From contig NZ_OY762614.1 in the NCBI RefSeq assembly GCF_963666145.1, forward strand, positions 1,230,501 through 1,294,500: 64,000 nt of DNA, read 5' to 3'. The notes under the pieces were generated by a model that had not been told where the DNA came from, ran no database searches, and was given only the letters and a program-made list of their open reading frames with translations. Shown piece after piece: positions 25,837-33,766 of the stretch (positions are counted from its first letter, which is position 1; the number at the start of each line of letters is the position of its first letter). The position numbers and the translations under genes are program-made. This DNA is from an uncultured Desulfobacter sp. GTDB taxonomy: Bacteria > Desulfobacterota > Desulfobacteria > Desulfobacterales > Desulfobacteraceae.

Positions 25837-25950
25837 TTATGTAATAAAAAGCAGTACCATAAAAAAGGAGAGGCGTAAAGTCCTCCTGATGGGAGATATT
25901 TAAGTTCAATTAAAGTAGCGATAACCCGGAACACCCGAAGGAGTTTAAAA

Positions 25951-26955
25951 ATGTTCAAAAAATTTTTTATCACACTGGCAGCACTTTTCATGGCCGCCAC
26001 CATGAGCGTCCCGGCATCCACCGCCGGTGAAAGCCTGATCCTGGCCACGGCAACCACCGGCGGCACCTATTACCCGGTGGGCGTTGCCATCGGCACCCTT
26101 GCAAGCATCAAACTGGCAAGAACACACCAGATCACCGTTACGGCCATCAATTCAGCAGGTTCCGGTGAAAATATCCAGATGCTGAAAAACAAAGAGGCTC
26201 AAATGGCCATCCTCCAGTCCCTGTTCGGGCTGAACGCTTACAAAGGCATGGGACCCTACGAGGGAAAACCGGTCAAGGATTTCAGGTCTGTTACCATGCT
26301 CTGGGAAAACGTTGAACATTTTTCTTTGAACGCCAAAGCCGTCAAAACCGGCACCATTTCAGACCTTGGACACATCCAGGGTGAAAAATTCTCCATCGGC
26401 AAACGCGGGTCCGGCACAGAAGGATCGGGCAGAACCCTTCTCAAGGCAATGGGCATTGATCCGGAAAAGGACATGGTCCTTGAATTTTTAGGTTACACCC
26501 CCAGCGCCCAAGCCATGATGGACAACCGGATCATCGGCTCCAACATCCCGGCAGGGGCCCCCGCAGCAGCCATTACCCAGCTGTTCGCCCAGATGGGCGA
26601 CAAAAAGGTTAAAGTGCTGGATTTCACCGACGATCAGCTGGCGAAAATCCAAGAGGTTTACCCCATCTGGAACCGGTATGTTATCCCCGCCAACACCTAT
26701 CCGGGACAGTCCAAGGACATCAAGACCATTGCCCAGCCCAACTTCCTTGCCGTTCATCCGGATGTATCTGAAGACACCGTATACTGGATCACCAAAACCA
26801 TGTACGAAAATCTGCCGTTTCTTTCCAGTATCCACAAGGCCACCAAGGTTATGAACATCAAAAAAGCCATTGCCGGCCTACCCGTTCCCCTGCATCCCGG
26901 TGCCATAAAATACTACAAAGAAGCGGGCATTGAGATTCCCGAATCGCTGCTCTAA
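25951..26955 (+). CDS. TAXI-family TRAP transporter substrate-binding protein
   Basis: Periplasmic solute-binding protein of the TAXI family. The 334-residue protein has a signal peptide (MFKKFFITLAALFMAATMS, cleavage near STAGES). Mature-part signatures are ATTGGTYYPVGVAIG and the NSAGSGENIQML segment, followed by the GSGTEGSGRTLL phosphate/carboxylate-binding loop. Family members mostly bind dicarboxylates, glutamate-like or aromatic acids; the ligand here is unknown. AAGGAG precedes the start. The fused permease follows 78 bp downstream. Confidence 0.9.
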   Translation: MFKKFFITLAALFMAATMSVPASTAGESLILATATTGGTYYPVGVAIGTLASIKLARTHQITVTAINSAGSGENIQMLKNKEAQMAILQSLFGLNAYKGMGPYEGKPVKDFRSVTMLWENVEHFSLNAKAVKTGTISDLGHIQGEKFSIGKRGSGTEGSGRTLLKAMGIDPEKDMVLEFLGYTPSAQAMMDNRIIGSNIPAGAPAAAITQLFAQMGDKKVKVLDFTDDQLAKIQEVYPIWNRYVIPANTYPGQSKDIKTIAQPNFLAVHPDVSEDTVYWITKTMYENLPFLSSIHKATKVMNIKKAIAGLPVPLHPGAIKYYKEAGIEIPESLL

Positions 26956-27033
26956 TCCGTAAACATTCGCAGGGGAAGCTGCGGCTTGCCCTGCATACCT
27001 GGATAATTTTGTAAGACAAGAAGGTCAAAAAGA

Positions 27034-28944
27034 ATGGAACCGTGTAACATGGCACCCCAAGGCATAGAAAAAGAGACAGACGGCGAGGCCATCGTCGTTA
27101 AAAAAAAGTTATCGCCGCAGATGGAATCCCTGCTCTACTGGACCGGCGTTTTGATGGCAGTATTTCATATCTGGGTGAATACGGTGGGGGTGATGCCCGA
27201 AATACAGCGCAACGCCATCCATTTTGGATTTGTTTTGTTTATGGGATATCTGATCTATCCGTTTAATGAACGCTTTGCATCCAAACTCAAGTGGGTGGAT
27301 ATGGCCCTGGCCCTGCTGGCCGTATGCGCCGCCCTGTACCTGGTCTTTTTCGAAGATGCTCTCCATGCCCGAAACGAGGTTCCCATTCTATCGGACCTGA
27401 TATTTGCCGGCATCGCCGTTGTCCTGATGCTTGAAATCACCCGGCGCACCTGCGGCTACATCATCCCGACCCTTGCCATTGTATTTTTGGGCTATGCCCT
27501 GTGGTTCGGCCGGTATATGGGCGGCATGTGGAGTTTTCCGGGGGTAAGTATCCAGCGCATGCTCTACCGGATGTACTTTGCGCCGGACGGCATTTTCGGC
27601 ACCATCGCCACCATATCTTCCACCTTTGTATTCCTGTTTGTTTTGTTTGCCGCATTCCTGCTCAAATCCGGGGCCGGGGATTTTATTATCCGGCTGAGCG
27701 TCGCCGCCATGGGTAAAATGATCGGCGGTCCTGCAAAAATGGCCGTATTTGCAAGCGGGCTGATGGGATCCATTTCCGGATCTGCCGTGGCCAACACCGT
27801 GGGCACAGGATCTATTACCATCCCATTAATGAAGCGGGTGGGATTTTCCGCCAAATTTGCAGGAGGCGTAGAGGCGGCCGCGTCCACCGGGGGCCAGTTG
27901 ATGCCGCCCATCATGGGTGCCGGGGCCTTTATCATGAGCCAGTGGACCCAGATCCCCTATCTGCAAATTGTCGGGGTGGCCATTATCCCGGCCCTGCTCT
28001 ACTTTTTGAGTGTCGCTTTTTTTGTCCACCTGCGGGCCAAAAAACAGGGGCTCAAAGTCATGGAAGACCATGAGATTCCTAAAATTTCAGATGTCATGAA
28101 AGAGGGCTGGCACTTTTTTATTCCCATCGGTGTGCTCATCGGACTTCTCATGGCCGGCTTTACGCCCACCTATTCTGCCTGCGCGGGTATCGGCTCCATT
28201 GTGGCTGCCTCCTGGCTGAACAAAAACACCCGCATGGGCCTCAGGGATATCCTGGATGCCTTTGCCGAAGGCTCGCGCGGCATGGTAACAACCGGTGTGA
28301 TTCTGTTGTGCTCGGGAATCGTGATCGGCGTGGTGCTCATGGTGGGTGCCGGCATCAAATTTTCCATCCTTATCTCCGGCATTGCCGGCGGCAGCCTTTT
28401 GATTACCATCATCCTGGTCGCCCTGGCCTCCCTGGTGCTGGGCATGGGCCTGCCCGTTACAGCCTCTTACATCGTACTGGCCGTGCTGGCCGCACCCTCC
28501 CTTGAAATGCTCGGTGCCCCTTTGATCGGCGCCCACATGCTCATCTTCTGGTACTCCCAGGATGCCAACGTCACCCCGCCCGTCTGCCTGGCCGCATATT
28601 CGGCCGCCGGCATATCCGGCAGCGCCCCCCTGGCCACGGGTATTGAGTCCTGGAAGCTTGCCAAGGGATTGTACATCATCCCCTTATTGTTTGTGTACAC
28701 GCCGATCCTGTTTCAGGGAACCTTCTTTGAGGTGGCAGAAATCAGCATCGCCGCGCTGGTGGGTCTGTTCTGCTTTGCAGCCTTTTTTGAAGGATATCAC
28801 CGCATCCATTTGAACTGGCTGTTCAGAGCAGGCTATCTTGCATCCGGCGTGTTGCTCATCTGGCCGCAGATGTGGTGCCACGGTGCAGGCCTGGCCTTGT
28901 TTATCGTCCTGGCGCTGGTTCAGGGGAAGCCTGCCCGAAATTAG
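27034..28944 (+). CDS. TRAP transporter fused permease (DctQ-DctM)
   Basis: A 636-residue membrane protein that fuses the small DctQ-type and large DctM-type subunits, as is usual with TAXI binding proteins. About four helices (residues 25-130) form the small-subunit part. The large domain follows with GSISGSAVANTVGTGSITIP and STGGQLMPPIMGAGAF. Later it has LVLGMGLPVTASYIVLA and SQDANVTPPV. These are signature elements of the 4TM TRAP permease family. AGAAGG lies upstream of the start. It pairs with the preceding TAXI protein for sodium- or proton-driven uptake. Confidence 0.92.
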   Translation: MEPCNMAPQGIEKETDGEAIVVKKKLSPQMESLLYWTGVLMAVFHIWVNTVGVMPEIQRNAIHFGFVLFMGYLIYPFNERFASKLKWVDMALALLAVCAALYLVFFEDALHARNEVPILSDLIFAGIAVVLMLEITRRTCGYIIPTLAIVFLGYALWFGRYMGGMWSFPGVSIQRMLYRMYFAPDGIFGTIATISSTFVFLFVLFAAFLLKSGAGDFIIRLSVAAMGKMIGGPAKMAVFASGLMGSISGSAVANTVGTGSITIPLMKRVGFSAKFAGGVEAAASTGGQLMPPIMGAGAFIMSQWTQIPYLQIVGVAIIPALLYFLSVAFFVHLRAKKQGLKVMEDHEIPKISDVMKEGWHFFIPIGVLIGLLMAGFTPTYSACAGIGSIVAASWLNKNTRMGLRDILDAFAEGSRGMVTTGVILLCSGIVIGVVLMVGAGIKFSILISGIAGGSLLITIILVALASLVLGMGLPVTASYIVLAVLAAPSLEMLGAPLIGAHMLIFWYSQDANVTPPVCLAAYSAAGISGSAPLATGIESWKLAKGLYIIPLLFVYTPILFQGTFFEVAEISIAALVGLFCFAAFFEGYHRIHLNWLFRAGYLASGVLLIWPQMWCHGAGLALFIVLALVQGKPARN

Positions 28945-28968
28945 AATCAAAAACAAAAGGAGCAATGG

Positions 28969-29670
28969 GTGCGGGAACTGTTTAAGAAAATTCCTAAAAA
29001 AAAAGTAAGTGACAAAGTTTTTGACCAGGTTAAATCCCTAATTGTTACCGGCAAACTGCTGCCGGGCCAGAAGATCCCTTCTGAAATGGACTTGATCGGC
29101 CTGTTTGATGTCAGCCGGTCTTCTGTCCGGGAGGCAATACTTCGTCTGGAGTGTCTGGGGTTTGTGGAACAGCGTCACGGTGAGGGTACCTTTGTAAAAT
29201 CCGCCACGGAAGCGGTTGTGCTGGACTATATGACTGAAATGTCCAGGGGAAAAAATTTTATGGCCGGCCTGATGGAAACCCGGAACGTACTGGAGGTCTG
29301 GGCCGCCCGCACCGCAGCTGCCCGGGCCACAGACGAAAACATTAACGAGCTGATGAACATTATCACAGCCATGAAAGAGCGCCAAAAGCCCGAGCCGCCC
29401 CGGTTCAACCATAATGTCACCCTTCACCGCCAGATTGTTGCCGCCACCCACAACCCTTTTCTCATCCACATGATGAGTTCCATCCTAAGCTGGATCGGTA
29501 CGGTGACCCACCAGATATACGACAAGCCCCAAGCCGCACCGGAACTCTACCTGGAAATTACCCGCCAGCATTGTCAAGTTGTAGATGCCATTATTGCCAA
29601 AAATGAAGAGGCGGCAGAACAGGCCATGATAGAGCACTTAGACTTTGTTTCGGATCGGATCACCCATTAG
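28969..29670 (+). CDS. FadR-type GntR transcriptional regulator
   Basis: A 233-residue regulator with an N-terminal winged helix. It has QKIPSEMDLIGLFDVSRSSV and then REAILRLECLGFVEQRHGEG. A C-terminal FCD all-helical ligand domain follows, with metal-binding positions suggested by HNVTLHRQIVAATHNPF and ARATDENINE. FCD proteins sense carboxylates such as lactate or pyruvate. GTG 28969 is the start, because AGGAG lies six bases upstream; an ATG at 28965 is out of frame. It is last in the TRAP operon (24 bp after the permease) and probably controls it through the palindrome at 25824. Confidence 0.88.
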   Translation: MRELFKKIPKKKVSDKVFDQVKSLIVTGKLLPGQKIPSEMDLIGLFDVSRSSVREAILRLECLGFVEQRHGEGTFVKSATEAVVLDYMTEMSRGKNFMAGLMETRNVLEVWAARTAAARATDENINELMNIITAMKERQKPEPPRFNHNVTLHRQIVAATHNPFLIHMMSSILSWIGTVTHQIYDKPQAAPELYLEITRQHCQVVDAIIAKNEEAAEQAMIEHLDFVSDRITH

Positions 29671-29696
29671 TGTCTGAGAAAAGCGTCTATGCCCCA

Positions 29697-29738
29697 ACCA
29701 GATTACAGGCACAAATTTCGTACCTGTAATATCCGGTT
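29697..29738. other. Hairpin between the FadR-type and phosphoesterase genes
   Basis: ATTACAGG (29702-29709) pairs with CCTGTAAT (29723-29730), with a supporting outer AACC/GGTT pair (29696-29699 and 29735-29738). It lies between convergent genes but lacks a T-run, so a terminator is only possible. The rest of the 117-bp gap shows nothing else. Confidence 0.4.
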
Positions 29739-29787
29739 GAAGGCAATTGGTGTCAAATGTTCTGAGAGTTTCTATCTTAAAATTTGA

Positions 29788-31521
29788 CTATTCAACTTCA
29801 AATACAAGTTTTTCCCTTAAAACCTTGCCATGGGTGTTTCTGGTGATGACCTCAACGCTGTGGGCGCCCACTTCCAGATCCGCAGGAACATTGCATTGAA
29901 ATAAATGAGTGGAACGTCCCGAAGTCGTATGGAGCCACTCACCAAGATCTACGGCTTCGCCCGGTCCGTAATTGGTTCCCGTAAAAGAGCCATCCCAGTT
30001 TTTACCAAAAAGAGAAAACCCGGGAACACCGCGAAGAACATACATTTCCAAAGGAAGTGCATAGGGATCCACCACATCCTCTGAATATTCTGCGTTAATA
30101 ATGGTACGCTTATCAAAGACGAAGACAACTTTATCTTCCTTGTTAGCACTCCAGACATTTGCCACCAACTTCGCGGTTGAAAGCTGATCACTTGAAAGGA
30201 TATTCCTGTCCTCAAGATCCTTGATGGTGGCGTCACCGCCAGCATTTCTGTTATCGTACCAGGACAAAAAGTCATCTGTCAGGAAAGCCATGTGGATCTG
30301 TTTGTCATATGCTTTGGCACCCGCCTTGTAGACATCCTCGTAATCGTTGCCGTTAAAGGCAAAGATCATGTGACCGCGGGGCACACCGTCCCTCATGTAA
30401 GATACGGGCACACCGGTATCGTCGAGGTCCCCGGACCACCAACTGCCGCAGGCCGCACCGACAATAATCTGGTCAAAGGGCGTTTGCTGTCCCCAGCCGT
30501 CAAGCTCATCACCGGCCTTAAAGTGTGACAGGGTATGGGTATGACCGCCCAAAGAGACAACCTTGCGGCCGTCCAAAAGCGCATAAAGATCTTCACGGTT
30601 GTCCACCTGATGCTGTTCATTGCTACGGTCAAGGTCTGAGACGATGGGAATATGCATATTCAAGACAATAAGCTTATCCATGGGAACATAGGCCAGATCA
30701 TTGGCCAGCCATTCCATTTCAGTAGCGCTGATTTTACCATTATAGCTGCTGGAACTTTCACTGGGATACTCAACACTGTCAAGGATGACAAAATGGACAT
30801 CCCCATAGTTGAAAGAATAATAGGTGGCCCCCATGTAACTTTTCATGGTATCATAGGAATCCTCATCGCTGGTGGCGTCATAGTCCAGGTCATGGTTGCC
30901 GGGCACATAATAGACAGGAATCCCCATTTTGGACATGACCTCAAGATAACGGGGATAGAGGCTTAAATCATCACCAACGTTGTCTCCCATGGAAATACAG
31001 AAACTTGCCTTTGTGCCCTGTACTTCTTTAACCAACGAATCTCTTAAGAAATTGATTTCACGGTCATTGTAAACCTGGGTATCACCCGTGATAATGGCCT
31101 TGAAGTTTGATTCTTTGCCGACGCGATACAAAGGGAAATTCACCATGTTCGGCAGTACCCCTGTGGGTTCGATCCCCCGGAATCTTTGAATTTCATCCGG
31201 AGAACCTGCCGGCTTGTGGACGTAGCTGAACTGCGGCAGATTGTTCTGGTCCACAGGTGTCATCCAGCCACTGGGCTTGACCACAAAAACAACCATGTCG
31301 TCATAGGCCGGCAGTTCATATACACCTTGGTTGTTGGTTTGGGTGACTTCCTTGCCGTTTGATACACAAACTTTTGGAATGCCACGTTCCCAGGTCTCCT
31401 GAATACCATTCTGGTTGCGGTCCCAGAATACTTTACCTGTAACGGTTTCTGCGGCTGTTGCTTGATTGGTTAACGCGCCCAGCAGTAAACCCACTGAGAG
31501 TGCGATCGCTCCTTTTTTCAT
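29788..31521 (-). CDS. Secreted calcineurin-like metallophosphoesterase
   Basis: A 577-residue exported phosphoesterase. A signal peptide (MKKGAIALSVGLLLG, ending near TAAE) is followed by a beta domain with GKVFWDRNQNGIQETWERG, an EF-like calcium-type repeat region seen in MetallophosN. The phosphoesterase core has GDTQ, SMGDNVGDD, PGNHDLD, LNMHIPI and GGHTHTL, so the metal sites look intact. The last third resembles the MetallophosC beta domain. The likely role is periplasmic or surface phosphate-ester hydrolysis. ATG 31521 has GGAGGG seven bases upstream; a TTG at 31524 does not. Confidence 0.82.
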   Translation of the reverse strand: MKKGAIALSVGLLLGALTNQATAAETVTGKVFWDRNQNGIQETWERGIPKVCVSNGKEVTQTNNQGVYELPAYDDMVVFVVKPSGWMTPVDQNNLPQFSYVHKPAGSPDEIQRFRGIEPTGVLPNMVNFPLYRVGKESNFKAIITGDTQVYNDREINFLRDSLVKEVQGTKASFCISMGDNVGDDLSLYPRYLEVMSKMGIPVYYVPGNHDLDYDATSDEDSYDTMKSYMGATYYSFNYGDVHFVILDSVEYPSESSSSYNGKISATEMEWLANDLAYVPMDKLIVLNMHIPIVSDLDRSNEQHQVDNREDLYALLDGRKVVSLGGHTHTLSHFKAGDELDGWGQQTPFDQIIVGAACGSWWSGDLDDTGVPVSYMRDGVPRGHMIFAFNGNDYEDVYKAGAKAYDKQIHMAFLTDDFLSWYDNRNAGGDATIKDLEDRNILSSDQLSTAKLVANVWSANKEDKVVFVFDKRTIINAEYSEDVVDPYALPLEMYVLRGVPGFSLFGKNWDGSFTGTNYGPGEAVDLGEWLHTTSGRSTHLFQCNVPADLEVGAHSVEVITRNTHGKVLREKLVFEVE

Positions 31522-31841
31522 CAAAATCCCTCCACGATTTCAGTACATTAGAATAGATAGATCATAGCGTTTTGAATAGGCACACAGGTTCAGTTCAAAA
31601 TTTTGAATTGTTATCCTCCTCCTTTGCTACAATTTTTATTCCCCGCCCCGTTAAAGGCGATGTGATGGCAACATGATTAAATTAATTTTAAAACTGATGT
31701 AACTAATGAAACTTTACTTTCTGAACAAACCTGTCGCTATCGACGTTATTATCTATATCCGGGCAATGTTTTTTAAATATTACCAGCAAATTAAAATTTA
31801 ATTGGGAATCGAATGACTGAAATTTAACGATGGAATTGCAG
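31522..31841. other. AT-rich intergenic region upstream of the phosphoesterase
   Basis: About 320 bp with no gene seen. It contains TTCAAAATTTTGAA (31594-31607), a perfect 14-bp palindrome about 70 bp before the phosphoesterase start. Loose pairs continue outward to CAg...tTG. It must hold the phosphoesterase promoter and the 3' end of the SPFH operon. No terminator with a T-run was identified. Confidence 0.55.
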
Positions 31842-32843
31842 TTATTTTTTAATGACTGGCGAAATCAATGAATCCGTTATTGGATTATGCGCATGATTTT
31901 TAACAACACGGATTTCACCCAGTTTGGGATATAAGTTTTTAATGAAATCCAGATAGATTTTTTCAAGATTGGCCTTGGGATTTTCTTTATATGCCTGATA
32001 ACGAGAAGAAAACCTTGATGCTTCTCCTTCGGCTGCAAGGATTTTTTTGCTTTTATAAGAACGTGCGTTCTGAACAATGGCATTGGCCTCTGATCTGGCG
32101 GCGGGCACAGCGCGGTTATATTTTCCCTGGGCCTCGTTTAGGACTTTTTTCTTTTCCACCTCTGCATTGATCACCCTATCAAAATACTGCTGCACCTTTT
32201 CCGGCGGTGTAATTTCCTTGATTTCCAGAAATGTCAGGCGTATGCCGGTATTAAATTGGGCCAGTTTATCAATCAGTGCTGTCTGGATATCAAACTCAAG
32301 CTGTTTTTTCCCAAAGGTCAATATTTTATCAATTTCCAAACAGGCCAAATGGTGAACAATCAGGTCGGCGGTACAGCGCTCCATAAAGTAATCAGGATTG
32401 GTTATGCCATAAAGATATTGTACGGGATCATCAATGGTGTATTTAATGACCATGGTAATGGCGATGATATTGTTATCTCCGGTAATACAATAGGGCTCCA
32501 GCTGGGTTTTGCGAAAAAAAGCCCCCGAGGCATCATTGTTCTTTTCCTGTTTTTGGAACCCGGAACTGAAATCACTGATCACCAGGGTCTTGACCTCCCT
32601 GATCGGCACGACGGCTATTTTGTCTATGGGCCAGGGTAATTTGTAATGCAGCCCCGGCAGCGCGCGGGGTTCAACGATTTTACCGAACCGGGTCAACACC
32701 CCCACGGCATCGCCTTTAATCTGGTAGATGCCGCTCAAACCATATACGACCAAAGCCAAAAGCAACAGCCATTTTAAATAGACACCGATCAACTGACGGC
32801 CTGCCGTTATCAACGCCCGAAAAATGACTCTGTCTTTTTTCAT
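31842..32843 (-). CDS. SPFH/HflK-like protein, third gene of the HflKC operon
   Basis: A 333-residue SPFH protein with one N-terminal membrane helix (about residues 18-42). The SPFH core starts GDAVGVLTRFGKI. ITGDNNIIAITMVIKYTIDDP matches the HflK-type N-terminal SPFH strand set. The helical coiled coil follows with EAQGKYNRAVPAARSEANAIV. It is closer to HflK than HflC in this region, so it is probably a second HflK paralogue. The ATG overlaps the HflC stop (ATGA), so all three genes are translationally coupled. No ftsH is adjacent. Confidence 0.78.
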   Translation of the reverse strand: MKKDRVIFRALITAGRQLIGVYLKWLLLLALVVYGLSGIYQIKGDAVGVLTRFGKIVEPRALPGLHYKLPWPIDKIAVVPIREVKTLVISDFSSGFQKQEKNNDASGAFFRKTQLEPYCITGDNNIIAITMVIKYTIDDPVQYLYGITNPDYFMERCTADLIVHHLACLEIDKILTFGKKQLEFDIQTALIDKLAQFNTGIRLTFLEIKEITPPEKVQQYFDRVINAEVEKKKVLNEAQGKYNRAVPAARSEANAIVQNARSYKSKKILAAEGEASRFSSRYQAYKENPKANLEKIYLDFIKNLYPKLGEIRVVKNHAHNPITDSLISPVIKK

Positions 32844-33766
32844 TTTGGTTTTCCCAAATTCGTTTTGTCGTCTATGTGCAGATATTTAAACAGTTCGGAA
32901 TCGGTTGAAAGGATCAGGGTGGTGTCTTTTCCCAGGATGGTGCTGTAGGTTTCTAAAGACTGGAGAAAATTAAAAAATTCACCGCCTTCCTGGTAGGCCT
33001 TGGTGTATATTTCCATGGCCTGCTTATCCCCCTCCCCTTTCAGGATCAGGGCTTGCTTTTGGGCCTTTGCTTTTATTTCCTGGGCCTGTTTAGCCGCTTC
33101 AATGGATATTTTTTCGGCAGCCTCATATCCTTCCGCCTTTATTTTATCTGCTTCTTTGATACGCTCCGACCGCATGCGTTCATATACCGAATTGATAACC
33201 ACCGACGGATAGGCGAGCCGCTGGACCCCGGTACGCTGTATTTGAATACCATACTTTTGAATGCTGTTTTGATTGGCCGTTTCGGTGATCTGCGCCTCAA
33301 TCTTGTCGAGAAGAACGTTCCGGGCGTCGGTATTGATGATGTTGTCAATGGTGTAATCGGCCAGAACAATACTTAATTTTGAATTGACAATATCCCCAAG
33401 TTTGAGGACGGCATTGGATGTCTGCCCCATGGCCTGGAAAAACAACAGGGGATCATAAATCTTCCACAACACATAACAGCTGATAATGATCGGCTTTTTA
33501 TCGCCAAGTAGCAATTGGGTCGGCTGGGTTTCAAACAGATCGGACCGTTTGTTGAACCGGTTAATGTTCTCAAGGAAGCCGGGAAGCTTCATTTGCAATC
33601 CTGCATTTTTAATAATCCGGGCGGGCCTGCCGAACCGGGTGAGTATGACCAGTTCATTTTCAGCCACTGTAAACAAAGAGAAATACCCGATCAACGCCGC
33701 CATAAGCCCGATGCAGACCAGTGCGATCCGCGGCTTGCATATTTGTGAAATCATAGACATGTTCAT
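32840..33766 (-). CDS. hflC: HflC-like SPFH membrane protein
   Basis: A 308-residue protein with a signal-anchor helix (about residues 12-32) and the SPFH core opening ENELVILTRFGRP, followed by GLQMKLPGF. The HflC pattern YERMRSERIKEADKIKAEGY heads the coiled coil. HflK and HflC form a periplasmic cage that regulates the FtsH protease. Its start overlaps the fusion-gene stop and its stop overlaps the next ATG, both as ATGA, a strong sign of stoichiometric assembly. Confidence 0.85.
   Translation of the reverse strand: MNMSMISQICKPRIALVCIGLMAALIGYFSLFTVAENELVILTRFGRPARIIKNAGLQMKLPGFLENINRFNKRSDLFETQPTQLLLGDKKPIIISCYVLWKIYDPLLFFQAMGQTSNAVLKLGDIVNSKLSIVLADYTIDNIINTDARNVLLDKIEAQITETANQNSIQKYGIQIQRTGVQRLAYPSVVINSVYERMRSERIKEADKIKAEGYEAAEKISIEAAKQAQEIKAKAQKQALILKGEGDKQAMEIYTKAYQEGGEFFNFLQSLETYSTILGKDTTLILSTDSELFKYLHIDDKTNLGKPK

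Noticed and set aside
28087..28536. 149-codon minus-strand frame inside the TRAP permease
   Set aside because: His/Gly/Gln-rich antisense of GC-rich membrane codons; typical artefact.
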